A DNA stretch of 64,000 bases from positions 1 to 64,000 of the forward strand of contig NZ_JBIGIA010000015.1 in NCBI RefSeq assembly GCF_043555975.1, in the 5' to 3' direction. Below, one piece after another: positions 51,617-60,616 of this stretch; position 1 is the first letter of the stretch; the number at the start of each line of letters is the position of its first letter. The position numbers were made by a program, and so were the translations under genes. Under the pieces are notes generated by a model that made no database searches, had not been told where the DNA came from, and saw only the letters and a program-made list of their open reading frames with translations. This DNA is from Pelomonas nitida (GTDB taxonomy: Bacteria > Pseudomonadota > Gammaproteobacteria > Burkholderiales > Burkholderiaceae_C).

Positions 51617-52420
51617 ATGATCCACGCCGTCATCGGCTATGGCCGGCTGGCCCGCGCGCTGGTGCCCGCGCTGCGCGGCGCCGGCGAGACGGTTGTCGTG
51701 GGCCGCCGCGAGCCCGATGCGCACGCCTGTGGTGTGGTGGAGGCCGCCAGCCAGGCCGACTGGGTCTGGCTGACCGTGCCCGATGACGCCATCGCCACGC
51801 TGGCCGCCCGGCTGCCGTGGCGCCCGGGCCAGCTGGCGCTGCATTGCAGCGGTGCCACGCCGCTGCAGGCGCTGGCCCCGGCCCCCGCCGCCGCCGGCTT
51901 TCATCCGCTCAAGCTGCTGGCCGGCGACGCCGGGCTGGTGGGCGCCCATGTCGGCATCGAGGCAGGCGAAGCGCACCGCGCGCCGCTGTGGGCTCTGGCG
52001 CAGGCGCTGGGGTTGGTGCCGCTGGCGCTGCCGTCGCCCATGCCTGAGCGCGCGCGCGCCGCCTACCATGCGGCGGCCAACTTGGCCGCCAGCGGTGTGC
52101 TGGCGGTGCTGGCCGAGGCCGCCGGCCTGTGGGCAGCAGCGGGCTTGGCCCACGACCAGGCCTTGCCTGCGCTGTTGCCGCTGACCCGGGGCGCGCTGGA
52201 CACGGCGGCCGCGCGCGGGCTGGCCGGGGCGGTGTCGGGGCCGGTGGCGCGCGGCGACACCGGGGTGCTGGCGCGGCATTTCGACGCGCTGGCCGGCGCG
52301 GGCCTGGACGCCGATCTGCTGACCGCGTTGCTGAAGCGGCAGTTGATGCTGGCCCAGCAGGCCGGGCGGCTGGATGCGGCACAAGTCACCGCCGTGCTGC
52401 ACGCGCTGTCCGAGGGCTGA
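51617..52420 (+). CDS. Rossmann-like and DUF2520 domain protein
   Basis: 267 residues. N-terminal NAD(P)-binding motif AVIGYGRLARALVPALRGAG; middle segment LALHCSGATPLQAL; C-terminal helical DUF2520 with GFHPLKLLAG and YHAAANLAASGVLAVL. It resembles ketopantoate/pyrroline-carboxylate reductase-type oxidoreductases. The substrate is unknown. It lies 13 nt downstream of the methyltransferase-like gene. Confidence 0.87.
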   Translation: MIHAVIGYGRLARALVPALRGAGETVVVGRREPDAHACGVVEAASQADWVWLTVPDDAIATLAARLPWRPGQLALHCSGATPLQALAPAPAAAGFHPLKLLAGDAGLVGAHVGIEAGEAHRAPLWALAQALGLVPLALPSPMPERARAAYHAAANLAASGVLAVLAEAAGLWAAAGLAHDQALPALLPLTRGALDTAAARGLAGAVSGPVARGDTGVLARHFDALAGAGLDADLLTALLKRQLMLAQQAGRLDAAQVTAVLHALSEG

Positions 52421-52546
52421 GCGCCCGATTTCGGTGAATGTGACAAAGGGCGCGTTCGTTCCCAGTCATTTGTTCGCAGCGCGGAGCAAGGCTCCTAAAC
52501 TCTTTGGAGCCCGGCGGTGGTGCCGGGCGCATCGAGGGAGTTCGTG

Positions 52547-53101
52547 ATGTCCGACGCATCCATTCAGGCCATGATCCGTGGCGACGCCGCCCAGATCCTG
52601 CACAACGTGGTGGATGAACTGCCCGATGCGCGGGAGCGCCTGGCCTATGTGCGCAGCATGACCGAACAGGCCGCGATCAAGGTGCTCAACCTGGTCGAGG
52701 CCGCGCAGGAAGATGCGGAGGCCGTGCGCAAGAAGGGCCGCGAGCTGTCCGACGCGCTGAACCGGCTGGCGCTGTCCACCAACATCAGCCAGGAGCGTGC
52801 CCGTGCGCTGATGAAGCTGTGCGCTGCCTATGCGGCCGACGCCGCCAGCTTTGCGGCGCGCGAGAAGTCGCTGCACACCGAGATCATGATGTCGCAGGAC
52901 TTTCAGGATCTCTCCGGTCAGGTCATCAACAAGGTCAGCAAGATGCTGGAGCGCGCCGAGCCGCCGCTGCGTGACCTGATGCAGTCTCTGCCCGCACCCG
53001 TCGAGCCGCTGGCCACGGAGGAATTGGGCGGCGTGCAGACGCCTGACAAGGCGCTCAAGCAGGACGACGTCGACGACCTGCTGGCCAGCCTGGGCTTCTG
53101 A
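52547..53101 (+). CDS. cheZ: Chemotaxis protein phosphatase CheZ
   Basis: 184 residues, predicted long helical hairpin. The active-site helix contains MMSQDFQDLSGQVINKV near 116-132, with the conserved Asp/Gln that dephosphorylate CheY-P. The C-terminal QDDVDDLLASLGF is the CheY-binding peptide. The ATG at 52547 has GGGAG upstream; an earlier in-frame start is less likely. It stands alone without cheY next to it. Confidence 0.93.
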   Translation: MSDASIQAMIRGDAAQILHNVVDELPDARERLAYVRSMTEQAAIKVLNLVEAAQEDAEAVRKKGRELSDALNRLALSTNISQERARALMKLCAAYAADAASFAAREKSLHTEIMMSQDFQDLSGQVINKVSKMLERAEPPLRDLMQSLPAPVEPLATEELGGVQTPDKALKQDDVDDLLASLGF

Positions 53102-53108
53102 ACCGGCG

Positions 53109-53936
53109 CTACAGCCAGCCGGCCGGGTCCAGCCGGTAGTAGGTGCGCAGTTCGGCGTACAGCGCCGGATGCCCGGCAGCCAGCTCCGCCGGCCGCTCGA
53201 AGAACAGCTCGCTGATGACGGCGAAGAACTCGGCCGGGTCGGTCGCCGCGTAGGCATCGATGAGCCCGGTCTTGCCTTGCGCGAGGCGCCAGCGCAGCGC
53301 ATCGAATTCGTTCTGCATCACCGTCGACCAGCGCCGATAGGCCTCGGCCGTGGGCAGCGCCGGCGCGCCGTTGGCAGGGCCGCCGGCCTGGTCCAGCTGA
53401 TGCGCGAATTCGTGGATGACCACGTTGTGGCCGTCGCCGGGCAGTGCCGCGCCGCGCTTGACTTCGTCCCAGGCCAGCAGCACCTGACCCTGGCTCCAGC
53501 TTTCGCCCGCCAGCACGCGCCGCTGGTCGGACTGAACGCCGCCTTCGGTCACCGGCCGCTCGACGACGAAGGCGCCCGGGTACAGCAACACCTGGCGCAG
53601 CTCAGGGTAGATCCCGCGCGCCGCGCCCAGCAGCGGCAGGCAGGCCAGCGCGGCGATGGTCACGCGCATTTCGTCCGTTACGCGCAGGCCGCGGCAGCCG
53701 AGGATGGGCTTCTCGGCCAGGAACACCTGCATCAGCCCCTTCAGCCGCAGTTGCTGGCGCGCCGGCAGCCGGGCCACCAGGGGCACATGCCGGCGCAGCA
53801 GCCGTCGCCACGCCGACGGGAAAGGCTGCCGTGCGATGCGCTCACGCCGACGCCTCACCCACAGCGGCCACAACGCGATGCCTGCCGCAGCCAGCAGGAC
53901 GAGGAGGAAGCAGAGGAGCAGCGGCATGGGCGGCAA
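53109..53936 (-). CDS. mtfA: Zinc-dependent peptidase, MtfA/M90 family
   Basis: 275 residues. An N-terminal membrane anchor (about 4-27) precedes the peptidase domain with zinc motif HEFAHQLDQAGG near 176-187, and distal FFAVISELFFERP near 235 supplies another ligand (Glu). In E. coli MtfA binds Mlc and controls glucose uptake; here targets are unknown. Convergent with cheZ, only 7 bp between stops. Confidence 0.88.
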   Translation of the reverse strand: MPPMPLLLCFLLVLLAAAGIALWPLWVRRRRERIARQPFPSAWRRLLRRHVPLVARLPARQQLRLKGLMQVFLAEKPILGCRGLRVTDEMRVTIAALACLPLLGAARGIYPELRQVLLYPGAFVVERPVTEGGVQSDQRRVLAGESWSQGQVLLAWDEVKRGAALPGDGHNVVIHEFAHQLDQAGGPANGAPALPTAEAYRRWSTVMQNEFDALRWRLAQGKTGLIDAYAATDPAEFFAVISELFFERPAELAAGHPALYAELRTYYRLDPAGWL

Positions 53937-54048
53937 CTGGGCCCGGGCCGTGGCTTTGCAAGCCCCCTACGGTCGCGATTTGGTTGCGTCGGGCAACCGG
54001 CGTGAGCGCATGTCTTTTGTTGGTCGTCGCCGGCGTGCGCCGCGCGGT

Positions 54049-54294
54049 TTACTTGCCGTTGGCCATGGGCGACTGGCCGGGGTGGTTTCTGATCGATTGC
54101 GTCATGTCATCGACGGCGGCCCGGTCGGCGGCCTTCTGTGTGTTGCTGCGGCAGTGCGACTTGGGGATGCTCGTGCCGACCTGGGTTTCGCGCCGGCAGG
54201 TGACGCCATCTTCTTGCGCCTGCTTGTTGTCGTCGGGTGCGGTGGCGGCGCAGGCGGCCAGCAGCAGGGGAGCGAGGAGCAGCAGTCGGGTCAT
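54049..54294 (-). CDS. Small lipoprotein
   Basis: 81 residues with lipobox LLAAC (Cys15). The mature part has two further cysteines (VTCRRETQVGTSIPKSHC) likely to form a disulfide, a conserved pattern in short betaproteobacterial and xanthomonad lipoproteins of unknown function. It is upstream of the peptidase gene on the same strand, with a 112-bp gap. Confidence 0.7.
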   Translation of the reverse strand: MTRLLLLAPLLLAACAATAPDDNKQAQEDGVTCRRETQVGTSIPKSHCRSNTQKAADRAAVDDMTQSIRNHPGQSPMANGK

Positions 54295-54477
54295 GAAATG
54301 TGCAGAAAGGTGAAGTGATGTGGCGCAGGATACCGCGCGCTGACGGCGTGTCTGCAGGGCGTCTGCCGGTGCATGGCTGCGTGGCGGACGTAACTTCCTG
54401 TGAACCTGTCATCCGCCGACGGGGCTCGCTGGTTAACGGGGTGCGGCCGCGCGGTTTGCGGCCCGGAGATAGTGCCC

Positions 54478-54624
54478 ATGAAACGACTCGCCCTTGTTGC
54501 CGCGCTGCTGTCGGCGACGCTGCTGTCCGGTTGCATCGTCGTGCCATCGCATCGCTACTACCACCATCACGACGAGGGTCGCGGTGACTATCGCGGCGGC
54601 TACGGTCAGCCGGGTCGCCGTTGA
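54478..54624 (+). CDS. Very small lipoprotein
   Basis: 48 residues with lipobox LLSGC (Cys19), followed by IVVPSHRYYHHHDE and a Gly/Arg/Tyr-rich tail. GGAG precedes the ATG. Its leader and CIVVP start match the next lipoprotein, so they look like relatives. Histidine cluster may bind metal; function unknown. Confidence 0.6.
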   Translation: MKRLALVAALLSATLLSGCIVVPSHRYYHHHDEGRGDYRGGYGQPGRR

Positions 54625-54632
54625 GCGCCGCC

Positions 54633-54980
54633 ATGACGCGCACCAAGCTTCTGTTGGCAGCCGCTGCGGCTGGCGGGCTGCTGTCCGGCTGCATCGTGGT
54701 GCCGGCCCACCATGTGCACGGCGGTGCCTATGTGGCGCCGGCACCGGCCGTCGTGGTCGTCGATGCACCGCCGCCACCACCTTATGCCGAGATGGTGCCT
54801 GTCGTGCCGTATCCCGGCGCCGTGTGGATCGGCGGTTATTGGGGCTGGAGCGGCGGGCGCCACACCTGGGTGCCGGGCTACTACGAGCGTCCGCGCCCGG
54901 GTTACCGCTACGAGCCGCACCGCTGGGAGAGCCAGGGTGGCCGCTGGCATCTGCGCGTGGGTGGCTGGATCCGCATGTAG
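54633..54980 (+). CDS. YXWXGX/WXXGXW-repeat lipoprotein
   Basis: 115 residues with lipobox LLSGC (Cys20) then CIVVPAHH. A Pro/Val stretch precedes WIGGYWGW, HTWVPGYY and HRWESQGGRWHL repeats. Such lipoproteins are presumed outer-membrane associated. It begins 8 nt after the previous stop. Confidence 0.75.
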   Translation: MTRTKLLLAAAAAGGLLSGCIVVPAHHVHGGAYVAPAPAVVVVDAPPPPPYAEMVPVVPYPGAVWIGGYWGWSGGRHTWVPGYYERPRPGYRYEPHRWESQGGRWHLRVGGWIRM

Positions 54981-55028
54981 CGCCGGCCTGCTTGTCGGGG
55001 CTGCAGGCGGGCCGGATGATGCGGCCGC

Positions 55029-55544
55029 ATGAACGCTCGCGATCCGGCCTCGGCCTTTCAACTCTTCGACGCGCTGGAGCCCGTGACGGTCGGCTTCATG
55101 ATCGGCTGCTGGCGCGGCGAAGGCTTCCCGACCGGCCATGCGCTGGATGGCGCGCTGGAAGCCTATGGTTGGTGGGGCAAGCGCTTTGACAACCCGGAGT
55201 GCGTGCACCCGCTGCTGTTTGCCAGGCGCGGTGGCGGCACGCTGGCGCTGAACCCGCTGTGGATGGCGCCCGCGCTGCGTTGGCTGGACCGCTGGCCGCT
55301 GCCCAAGTCGCCCGCCATCGGCCGTGCGCTGCAATGGGCGCTGCCGCTGCTGTCGACACGCCGCCCGCGGGCGCGGTTGCGGGAGATTGCGCATCGCGGC
55401 CGCGTCAGCGCGGCCATGGTCTACGACCAACTGCCCATCATCGACGTGTTCCGTCGCCTGGACGATGACACGGTGCTCGGGCTGATGGATCAGAAAGACT
55501 CCGAGCAGACCTTCTTCTTCGTGCTCAGGCGCCAGCCCGCGTGA
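55029..55544 (+). CDS. GXWXG/DUF4334 domain protein
   Basis: 171 residues. The N-terminal GXWXG segment MIGCWRGEGFPTGH near 24-37 is followed by DUF4334 with SAAMVYDQLPIIDVFRRLDDDTVLGLMDQK near 127-156. No signal peptide. The family is predicted to bind lipids or small hydrophobics; role unknown. Convergent with the GTPase gene, 22 bp between stops. Confidence 0.87.
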   Translation: MNARDPASAFQLFDALEPVTVGFMIGCWRGEGFPTGHALDGALEAYGWWGKRFDNPECVHPLLFARRGGGTLALNPLWMAPALRWLDRWPLPKSPAIGRALQWALPLLSTRRPRARLREIAHRGRVSAAMVYDQLPIIDVFRRLDDDTVLGLMDQKDSEQTFFFVLRRQPA

Positions 55545-55566
55545 GGGCGGTCGCCACCGTGTGGCG

Positions 55567-56520
55567 TCAGGCGTCGCCGCTGGCGGCCTGCCGGCGGCCA
55601 CTGCGGCGTTCCTTGTCGGCCAGACGCGCCGCCTGGGCCTGTTCCGCCTTGAGCGCTTCGGCGTCGGCGGCGGTCTGGCGCCAGGCCGCCATCTCTTCGG
55701 GCGTTTCAAGCGTGATGCGGCCCAGATGCCCGCCGCGGAAGTCCATCAGCAATGCCTCGGCAGCCTTGTGCATCTGCACCGCGCCGCCGCGGATCTTGGC
55801 GCCGCGCTTGACGCCGATGGCCTCCAGCACTGCGTCGTCCGCGCCGAGTTCGGTGAGCCCGTAGCGCTCCTGCAGTCGCGGCGCATAGCGGCGCTTGAGC
55901 GTGGCGATCAGTTCGAGCGCCACTTCTTCCTCGTCGAACGCGTTGCGGCCGATGGCGCCGCTGGCCGCCAGGTGATAGCCGCTCTCCGCGATGGCGATGC
56001 GCGGCCACAACATTCCGGGCGTGTCAAACAAATAGAAACCATTTTCCAGAACGAACTTCTGCTCCAGCTTCGTGATGCCGGGTTCGTCGCCGGTCTTGGC
56101 CGCGCGCTTGCCCACCAAGGTGTTGATCAGCGTGCTTTTACCCACGTTGGGGATGCCGCAGATCATCACGCGCAGCGGTTTGTGCATGTCGCCCCGCAGC
56201 GGTGCGAGTTCGCGGCAGGCCTTGATCAAGGCACGGGAGGGCGCCTTGTCCCCCGCATCCAGAGGGATAGCCCGCGTGTGGGGCTGGGCGTTGTAATGCG
56301 CCAGCCAGGCCTCGGTCTGTGCAGGGTCTGCCAGATCCTGCTTGTTCAGCACCTTCAACGAAGGTCGCCCCGTGGTCAGTGCCGCCAGCAGCGGATTGCT
56401 GCTGGAGCCCGGCAGGCGGGCGTCCAGCAATTCGATGACCACGTCCAGCCCCGCCTTCACGCGATCCTTGATCGCCTGACGGGTGGAGTTCATGTGGCCA
56501 GGGAACCAGTTGATGGGCAT
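55567..56520 (-). CDS. ylqF: Ribosome biogenesis GTPase YlqF/RbgA
   Basis: 317 residues beginning MPINWFPGHMNSTR, the family hallmark. Circularly permuted GTPase motifs: G4 NKQDL near 61, G1 GIPNVGKST near 122, G3 DTPGM near 169. It assists late large-subunit assembly. The C-terminal tail is Ala/Arg/Glu-rich. Divergent from the cold-shock gene. Confidence 0.92.
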   Translation of the reverse strand: MPINWFPGHMNSTRQAIKDRVKAGLDVVIELLDARLPGSSSNPLLAALTTGRPSLKVLNKQDLADPAQTEAWLAHYNAQPHTRAIPLDAGDKAPSRALIKACRELAPLRGDMHKPLRVMICGIPNVGKSTLINTLVGKRAAKTGDEPGITKLEQKFVLENGFYLFDTPGMLWPRIAIAESGYHLAASGAIGRNAFDEEEVALELIATLKRRYAPRLQERYGLTELGADDAVLEAIGVKRGAKIRGGAVQMHKAAEALLMDFRGGHLGRITLETPEEMAAWRQTAADAEALKAEQAQAARLADKERRSGRRQAASGDA

Positions 56521-56624
56521 GCGTGAATCGGCGTTGGGGCGGGGCAGATATTGTCGGGGCTTACATCCGGTTGCCGCGCTCCCGCGCGCTACCGCCAATA
56601 TTTGGTCATTTGTTCGAGGGCAGT

Positions 56625-57029
56625 ATGCGGTTCGATGGGGTTTTGGTCGCTTGGAACCACGATGCAGGCTACGGCAGCATCCGTCCGGCGGGTGGCGGTG
56701 ACGAGGTGTTCGTCACGTTGGCCGCCTTTCCGACCGATGGTGAAGGGCCGCAACTCGATGAGCCCTTGAGCTTCGAAGTCGTGGCCGGCCGTGACGGTCG
56801 CAAGCAGGCCGTGCATCTGCAGCGAAAGCCGTCGACCAAGCGGGATTCGGCGCTGAGTGCAGCGCGTGGCGCGGGCCATGCGCGGGTGCGCCAGGCGCGG
56901 CGGCGTCGTCGTCGCCTCGGCCTGCTGGCCGGGGCGGTCGTGGCCGGCATGCTCATCGTGAGTGCCGTGCGCCTGTGGCCGCATCACCCGAAGGTCGATG
57001 CCCGGGCAGCGCTGCAGGCGCCGCGTTAG
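56625..57029 (+). CDS. Cold-shock-domain protein with C-terminal membrane helix
   Basis: 134 residues. The CSD-like barrel 1-65 (RFDGVLVAWNHDAGYGSIRP, then DEVFVTLAAFP) is followed by a very basic region (RQARRRRRRL) and one membrane helix (about 101-120). CSD-plus-membrane proteins of this type are often annotated as DUF1294/CSD. Nucleic-acid binding near the membrane is inferred. Start chosen where the CSD begins. Confidence 0.75.
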   Translation: MRFDGVLVAWNHDAGYGSIRPAGGGDEVFVTLAAFPTDGEGPQLDEPLSFEVVAGRDGRKQAVHLQRKPSTKRDSALSAARGAGHARVRQARRRRRRLGLLAGAVVAGMLIVSAVRLWPHHPKVDARAALQAPR

Positions 57030-57044
57030 AAGGGTGGAAGGTGC

Positions 57045-57076
57045 CTCACCCGCCGGGCTTGCCCGGCGGTGGTGAG
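57045..57076. terminator. Bidirectional hairpin
   Basis: CACCCGCCGGGC-TT-GCCCGGCGGTG with further CTC/GAG pairing lies between convergent genes. No T-run. Confidence 0.5.
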
Positions 57077-57096
57077 TGTGGCGCCGCGTGCCGGGG

Positions 57097-57414
57097 TCAG
57101 TCTTCGTTCTTGAAAACGAGCTTGACCTCGTGCGTCGCCTTCTCGCCCGGCTCGAACTTCCATTCCATCAAGGCCTGGGTGACGGCACGGTCGAAGACGC
57201 GCTTCGGCTCAGCCTCGACGATCTCGACCGCGCTGACCTTGCCGTCGGCTTCGATGGTCAGCTTGGCCTTGACCGACCCGGCGGAGATGCCCTTCTTGAC
57301 GGCTTCGGCGGGGAACTCCGGCGGCACCTTCTTGACGACCTTGGGCGTGGCGTGCGCGGCCAGGGCCAGCATCAGCGTGGCGGCGAGAACGGTGGCGGAA
57401 CGCAGGATGGACAT
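57097..57414 (-). CDS. Stand-alone periplasmic TonB C-terminal-domain protein
   Basis: 105 residues from the ATG at 57414. Signal peptide ends at AAHATP. The TonB_C fold shows PPEFPAEAVKKGISAGSVKAKLTIEADGKV and the ALMEWKFEPG motif. There is no membrane anchor or proline-rich stalk, so it is not a full energy transducer. It is encoded just upstream of the chemoreceptor on the opposite side of its stop; both are leftward, and 27 nt separates them. Confidence 0.78.
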   Translation of the reverse strand: MSILRSATVLAATLMLALAAHATPKVVKKVPPEFPAEAVKKGISAGSVKAKLTIEADGKVSAVEIVEAEPKRVFDRAVTQALMEWKFEPGEKATHEVKLVFKNED

Positions 57415-57441
57415 GGCGACCCTTTGCAAGTGAGATGAAGT

Positions 57442-58989
57442 TCAGGCCGCGCGGAAGAAGCCGACGGCTTCGATCAGGCGGGTGGAACTGTCGCGCAGCG
57501 CGTCGGCAGAACGGCTGAGCTCGCCGACGAGGCTGGTGTTCTGCTGGGTCGCCTTGTCGAGTTCGTTCATCGCGCCGTTGACGACGCCCACGCCGGTGGC
57601 CTGCTCCTGGGCCGAGTGCGAGATCTCCTCGATGAGCTTGCCCATGTTGTTGACCTCGTCCACGACGCTGCGGATCGTCACACCGGCGTTGTTGACCAGC
57701 GTGGTGCCGTTTTCGACCTTGACGGTCGATTCCTGGATCAGCACCTTGATTTCCTTGGCGGCGCCGGCCGAGCGTTGGGCCAGCGCGCGCACTTCGGCCG
57801 CCACGACGGCGAAGCCACGACCGTGTTCACCGGCGCGGGCAGCTTCGACCGCCGCGTTCAGCGCCAGGATGTTGGTCTGGAAGGCGATGCCGTCGATGAC
57901 GCCGATGATGTCGCCGATCTTCTTGGAGCTGGCGCTGATCTCTTCCATGGTCTCGACGACCTGGGACACCACCGTGCCGCCGTTGCTGGCCGCCTGACGG
58001 GCCGTCACCGCGATGCCGGCGGCGCGGCGGGTCAGGTCGCTGGCGCCCTTGAGCGTGGAGGCGATCTGCTCGACGGACGCGGCCGTGTTCTGCAGGCTGG
58101 CGGCGGAACGTGTGGTGCGGTCGGCCAGGTTGGCGTTGCTGTCGGCGATGGAACCGGAGTTGTGGGCCACCTCGCTGGCAGCGGTCGACACGTCGCGCAC
58201 GACACCCGACAGCGCCAGCTGCATGTTCTGCATGGCCTGCAGCATCTGGCTCAGCTCGTCGCGGCCGTCCACGGTGATGCGCTGGGTCAGGTCGCCAGCG
58301 GCAATGGCCTCAGCGGCGCCCTGGGCCTTGCGGGCCGGGCCGACGATGGAGCGCGCGATGACCACGCCACCACCCAGGCCGATGACCACGGCAACGGCCA
58401 CCAGAACGACCGTCAGCACGATCGAAGACTTGGCGCGCTGGTTGCCGGACGTGGCGAGCTGCTTGCCGCTCTCGAACTGCATGTCGACCAGCTTCTTCAG
58501 GCCTTCCTGCAGCGCGGTCTGCGCCGGGCGCAGGTCGGTGATCAGGCTTTCGCGGGCTTCGTCGGGGCTGCCGTCGGTCTGCACCTTCTGGAACTTTTCC
58601 AGCGCGGCCAGGAACTTGCTCTTGCGTTCGCGCACTTCGTTGACGGCGGCCTTCTCGGCGTCGTCGGTGATGGCGGCTTCCAGGCTGGCCAGCTGCTTCT
58701 CGCCTTCTTCCAGCGCGTCGGCGATGGCCTTCTTCTGCTTCTTGATGGCGCCGGCGGTGTCCAGCAGCAGCAGGTCGCGCACGGCGCGGGAAATGATGTT
58801 GATCTGGTTTTCCAGACCGTTGGCGGCGCCGATCTTGACGAGGCTGGAGTTCGCGGTGCGATCAAGGTCCTCCGACAGGCGCTTCGCATTGGAGGCGCCG
58901 AAAACGCCAATGGCCACCAGCAAAAGAATAAGGAGGCCAAAGCTCACGGCCAGACGGGGGCCGATGCGCAATTGCGTCAGGAAGTTCAT
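57442..58989 (-). CDS. Methyl-accepting chemotaxis protein
   Basis: 515 residues. TM1 about 13-31, periplasmic four-helix-bundle sensor about 32-189, TM2 about 190-213, HAMP, then the signalling hairpin with IAFQTNILALNAAVEAARAGEHGRGFAVVAAEVR. Tar/Tsr-type length. There is no C-terminal NWETF-like pentapeptide, so it depends on other receptors for adaptation enzymes. Confidence 0.94.
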   Translation of the reverse strand: MNFLTQLRIGPRLAVSFGLLILLLVAIGVFGASNAKRLSEDLDRTANSSLVKIGAANGLENQINIISRAVRDLLLLDTAGAIKKQKKAIADALEEGEKQLASLEAAITDDAEKAAVNEVRERKSKFLAALEKFQKVQTDGSPDEARESLITDLRPAQTALQEGLKKLVDMQFESGKQLATSGNQRAKSSIVLTVVLVAVAVVIGLGGGVVIARSIVGPARKAQGAAEAIAAGDLTQRITVDGRDELSQMLQAMQNMQLALSGVVRDVSTAASEVAHNSGSIADSNANLADRTTRSAASLQNTAASVEQIASTLKGASDLTRRAAGIAVTARQAASNGGTVVSQVVETMEEISASSKKIGDIIGVIDGIAFQTNILALNAAVEAARAGEHGRGFAVVAAEVRALAQRSAGAAKEIKVLIQESTVKVENGTTLVNNAGVTIRSVVDEVNNMGKLIEEISHSAQEQATGVGVVNGAMNELDKATQQNTSLVGELSRSADALRDSSTRLIEAVGFFRAA

Positions 58990-59335
58990 TCAGTTCTCGT
59001 CCTTGTCGTGATCAGGTGTCTGCGGCGGTTGCCGCTCAGGCGCGCGGAATGGGCGCTTGGCCCGCGGCTCCTTGTCGGACCGCCCCAGCAATGGGCCGTC
59101 GCAGAGTGTGTCGTCACCTGTGACCCTTTGAAACTTGCGGCGTCCCGACCCCGTGAAGTCGTTCACGACGGCGCCATCGCCCCGCTGAAGCGTGCGTGGC
59201 GATGGCGACAGTGTTCAGGTGAGCGAACGCCTCAACTCGGCAGATCCCTGCGGGTTTCCACTCAGAAGTCGTGTGTAGCGCGACGAAGCCTGCTTGCTCG
59301 GCGGCGCCGGGCCATGACGTTTCGCACCCGCGGCG
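58990..59335. other. Intergenic region upstream of chemoreceptor
   Basis: 346 bp without a supportable gene. No clear sigma-28 promoter was recognised. It also contains the 3' flank of the cytochrome genes. Confidence 0.5.
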
Positions 59336-60616
59336 TCAGCGCTGAGCGGCTGCCGATCGCCAACGCAGCACTTCGACGGCATCGACGTCCCCCGCGTGGT
59401 GGCCGAAGGACTCCCTCAGATGGCTGGCCAGTGCGGCAAGGTCTTGTGCGTCCAGCACGCCGGCGAACGGCGGCATGCCGTAAGGGCGCGGATGACCGGG
59501 CGTCGCCGGGCCGAAGCCGCCCCGCTCGATGACGAGCAGCAGGTTGGCCGGGCTGGCCTGCGTCACCAGGCGGCTGCCCGCGAGCGCGGGGTAGGCCTGA
59601 GCGCCACTGGCATCGAGCCGGCCTTCGCCCTGGGTGCCGTGGCAGGCCGCGCAATGGTCTCGGTAGAGCGCGGCGCCTCGTTCGCGCCGGCGTGGTGCCG
59701 GGGTGGCGCCCGTGGGGCGCGGGACAGCCTGTTCGGGCAGTGTCTGCAGATAGGTGGCCATGGCGGTGAGGTCGGCGTCGTTCAGCGCGGCCGTGCTGCC
59801 CAGCACCACTTCCGCCATCGGTCCCTGGGCCGTGTGCCCGTTCGCATGGCCGTCGCGCAGCAGTCGCTGCACGGCCTCCTGCGGCCAGCGCTGCACACCG
59901 GCTTCTGACGGGTCCAGCAGCGAGGGGGCGACCCAGCCCAGGCCGGCGAGCGGCCCGCCGCGGAAGTCTGCCGGGCCGTCGTCGCCCGCCAGTGCGCCGC
60001 GGCGAGCGTGGCAGGCGCTGCAATGCGCCAGGCCTTGGCTCAGGTAGGCGCCGCGGTTCCAGACGGCATCGCGCGCTGGGTCGGGCCGATAAACCCCCGG
60101 GCGGAAGTGCAGCGCGCGCCACGCGGCCAGTGCCACTTGGGTGCCGTAAGGCCAGCGCAGTTCGTGTTCACGGCGTGGTGCGGGCTGCGGCGGCTGTGCC
60201 TGCAGCCAGGCGTGCAGGGCGTCGGCGTCCTCGCGCGTCACGAGTGTCGTGTTCGTCAGCGGGTGGGCGGGCACGAGCAGTCGGCCGTCGCGGCTGCGGC
60301 CGAAGTGCAGCGCGCCCCAGAAGTCGTCGGCGCTCCAGCCGCCCAGGCCGGTGGCGTCGGGCGTCAGGTTGGTGGAGAAGACGGTGCCGAACGGCGTGGG
60401 GATGGGCCGGCCGCCAGCCAGGCGCGCGCCGCCTCGGGCGGTGTGGCAGCTCGCGCAGTTGCCGACGGCCGCGAGGTAGGCGCCGCGCGCGACGCTGGCC
60501 GGCGCGAAGGCGGGCGGTGTGCTGTCGGTCAGCCCGCGCTGCCAGGCGAGCAGGCCCCAGGCCGCCCCCACCGTCAGGCCGGCCAGGGCCGCCAACGCGA
60601 TCAGCAGGCGCTTCAT
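59336..60616 (-). CDS. Tri-heme cytochrome c (alcohol-dehydrogenase-subunit-like)
   Basis: 426 residues with an N-terminal membrane anchor (about 4-25). Three CXXCH sites (CASCH near 54, CSACH, CAACH) each start a class-I cytochrome c domain, as in the AdhB/gluconate-dehydrogenase cytochrome subunits. It is coupled by ATGA to the di-heme cytochrome gene upstream. No dehydrogenase flavoprotein or quinoprotein gene is adjacent, so the electron donor is unknown. Confidence 0.88.
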   Translation of the reverse strand: MKRLLIALAALAGLTVGAAWGLLAWQRGLTDSTPPAFAPASVARGAYLAAVGNCASCHTARGGARLAGGRPIPTPFGTVFSTNLTPDATGLGGWSADDFWGALHFGRSRDGRLLVPAHPLTNTTLVTREDADALHAWLQAQPPQPAPRREHELRWPYGTQVALAAWRALHFRPGVYRPDPARDAVWNRGAYLSQGLAHCSACHARRGALAGDDGPADFRGGPLAGLGWVAPSLLDPSEAGVQRWPQEAVQRLLRDGHANGHTAQGPMAEVVLGSTAALNDADLTAMATYLQTLPEQAVPRPTGATPAPRRRERGAALYRDHCAACHGTQGEGRLDASGAQAYPALAGSRLVTQASPANLLLVIERGGFGPATPGHPRPYGMPPFAGVLDAQDLAALASHLRESFGHHAGDVDAVEVLRWRSAAAQR

